A stretch of DNA of 6,116 nucleotides from an uncultured Armatimonadota bacterium (GTDB taxonomy: Bacteria; Armatimonadota; Armatimonadia; Armatimonadales; Armatimonadaceae), in assembly GCA_903915615.1 (NCBI GenBank), contig CAIWTR010000656.1:1-6116 (forward strand), written 5' to 3'. Every line of letters begins with the position of its first letter. Position 1 is the stretch's first letter. Positions 4,942 through 6,116 of this stretch are shown piece by piece. The position numbers and the translations under genes were made by a program. The notes beneath the pieces are model-generated. The model was not told where the DNA came from, ran no database searches, and worked only from the letters and a program-made list of their open reading frames with translations.

Positions 4942-6116
4942 ATGGAAAACATCTCACAGGCATTGGTTCGCCTCGGAGTGATGGACATCACGACTACCGT
5001 AGGGCATTCATTGACAGACCAGTCACTGGTTTCGTATTCCGCGATTGATGGCACGCAGCTCGGCACGGTTGGGATGGTGTTGCCGGGCGCGATTGGTCCG
5101 ATGGTGGAGCGTTCTCAGGTTGCATTTGATGCGTGGCGGCGGGTGCCGGCGCCGGTGCGCGGGGATGTCGTCCGCGCGATTGGAAATGCGCTTCGCGAAC
5201 ACAAAGAAGACCTCGCGGCCATTGTGAGCCTGGAAGTCGGCAAGATCACACAAGAGGCTCTTGGCGAAGTTCAGGAGATGATTGATATCTGCGACTATGC
5301 CGTAGGGCTTAGCCGTGGCCTGACGGGCCTCACGATTGCAAGTGAGCGACCGAACCACAGGTTGAGCGAGCTCTGGCATCCGCTTGGCGTTGTCGGCGTG
5401 ATTTCGGCGTTCAACTTCCCGGTTGCGGTGTGGGCATGGAATGCGATGTTGGCATTTGTCTGCGGCGACCCGGTGATCTGGAAGCCAAGCGAAAAGGCGC
5501 CGCTGTGTGCATCCGCTGTCCAGTCTATTCTGAAGCGCGTTTTTGCCGAGTATTCCTGTGTTCCTGAGAACCTCCATCAAATTGCGCAGGGCGGCGCGGA
5601 TGCCGGCGTGGCTCTGGCTACGCACCGTGGCGTGGCATTGGTGAGCGCGACGGGTTCGGTCCCGATGGGCCGCTCGGTGGCGGAGGTCGTTGGCCGAAGG
5701 CTTGGCAAGGTCTTGCTCGAGCTTGGTGGCAACAATGCGGCAATCGTGGCACCTAGCGCGGATTTGGAGCTGGCGATTCGTGGGATTGTCTTTGGCGCGG
5801 TTGGGACATGCGGCCAGCGGTGTACGACGCTGCGGCGTCTGTATGTGCATGCAAGCAGGTATGCAGATGTCATCGACCGCCTAAAGTCAGCGTATGCGCG
5901 TTTGCCGATCGGAAACCCGATGGCGAATGGGACGCTGGTTGGTCCACTAATCGATGCACGTGCGGCGGACAGCATGCAGGCTGCGCTCGATGCTGCACGG
6001 GCGCAGGGCGGTGTCGTACATTTTGGCGAGCGCTTGATGAGTGGTGTCCCGAGTGGCGGTGCGTATGTACATCCAGCATTGGTGGAGATATCCGCGGATG
6101 CCCCTATCTGCAAAGT
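4942..6116 (+). CDS. ALDH7-family aldehyde dehydrogenase, likely L-piperidine-6-carboxylate / 2-aminoadipate semialdehyde dehydrogenase (3' end outside window)
   Basis: An open frame of 391 codons runs from the ATG at 4942, preceded by the strong site GGAGGA (4929-4934), to the window edge without a stop. Family members have about 500 residues, so roughly the last 110-120 are missing. It oxidises an aldehyde to the acid with NAD(P)+. Visible landmarks are FNFPVAVWAW with the oxyanion-hole Asn158, WKPSEKAPL with cofactor-binding Lys181, TGSVPMG (237-243) for dinucleotide binding, ELGGNN with general base Glu260, and GQRCTT with nucleophile Cys294. ELGGNN, GEVQEMIDICDYAVGLSR (108-125) and GTCGQRCTTLRRL are hallmarks of the ALDH7 (antiquitin, bacterial AmaB/Pcd) branch. 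Glu112 and Arg293 appear to match the residues that hold the aminoadipate head group in human ALDH7A1, recalled from its structures. The expected role is lysine or 2-aminoadipate metabolism, but no other lysine-pathway gene is visible here. Confidence 0.95.
   Translation, partial: MENISQALVRLGVMDITTTVGHSLTDQSLVSYSAIDGTQLGTVGMVLPGAIGPMVERSQVAFDAWRRVPAPVRGDVVRAIGNALREHKEDLAAIVSLEVGKITQEALGEVQEMIDICDYAVGLSRGLTGLTIASERPNHRLSELWHPLGVVGVISAFNFPVAVWAWNAMLAFVCGDPVIWKPSEKAPLCASAVQSILKRVFAEYSCVPENLHQIAQGGADAGVALATHRGVALVSATGSVPMGRSVAEVVGRRLGKVLLELGGNNAAIVAPSADLELAIRGIVFGAVGTCGQRCTTLRRLYVHASRYADVIDRLKSAYARLPIGNPMANGTLVGPLIDARAADSMQAALDAARAQGGVVHFGERLMSGVPSGGAYVHPALVEISADAPICK

Noticed and set aside
5023..5850. 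275-codon open frame on the - strand across the aldehyde dehydrogenase
   Set aside because: It mirrors the ALDH7 coding sequence, whose catalytic motifs are all in place on the + strand. The antisense product is Arg/His/Ala-rich without any motif.
5577..6113. 178-codon open frame on the - strand near the window end
   Set aside because: It lies wholly within the ALDH7 gene, and its Ala/Pro/Ser-rich composition is what the reverse of GC-rich coding sequence gives.

Overview
This is a stretch of bacterial chromosome of moderate to fairly high GC, with every supported gene on the + strand and little non-coding DNA. I cannot name the organism from the sequence. A secreted-type protein with a Gly/Ala/Pro-rich C-terminal linker, an ATP synthase beta gene standing outside an atp operon, and a DUF3866 gene together would fit a non-proteobacterial lineage such as Armatimonadota (Fimbriimonadia) or Gemmatimonadota. 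That is a low-confidence guess.

Layout: (1) Bases 1-552 are the C-terminal 183 codons of a protein that starts outside the window. (2) Bases 553-709 form a structured leader with three hairpins, a possible promoter overlapping a hairpin plus T6 tract, and the ribosome binding site of atpD. (3) Bases 710-2134 encode a complete, apparently intact F1 ATP synthase beta subunit, with no other ATP synthase subunit next to it. (4) Bases 2145-2189 form a long inverted repeat just behind atpD, ending 14 nt before the next start codon. (5) From 2204 to the window end runs a tight same-strand gene train: an unrecognised four-helix membrane protein, a DUF3866 protein, a very acidic orphan protein, a Nudix hydrolase resembling ADP-ribose pyrophosphatases, and the first 391 codons of an ALDH7-family aldehyde dehydrogenase (antiquitin / L-piperidine-6-carboxylate dehydrogenase type). 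Gaps within this train are 9, -4, 3 and 24 nt, so it is probably one operon.

Working together: atpD supplies the catalytic subunit of the F1 motor and shows the codon bias of a highly expressed gene. The downstream train shows a different, GCG/CCG/GTG-rich codon choice. Its two biochemically interpretable members are a nucleotide-diphosphate pyrophosphohydrolase and an NAD(P)-dependent semialdehyde dehydrogenase, the latter probably acting in lysine/2-aminoadipate metabolism. The DUF3866 protein and the acidic protein, translationally coupled by an ATGA overlap, have no known function. They are the best candidates in this window for undescribed biology. I saw no mobile element, CRISPR array, tRNA or rRNA.
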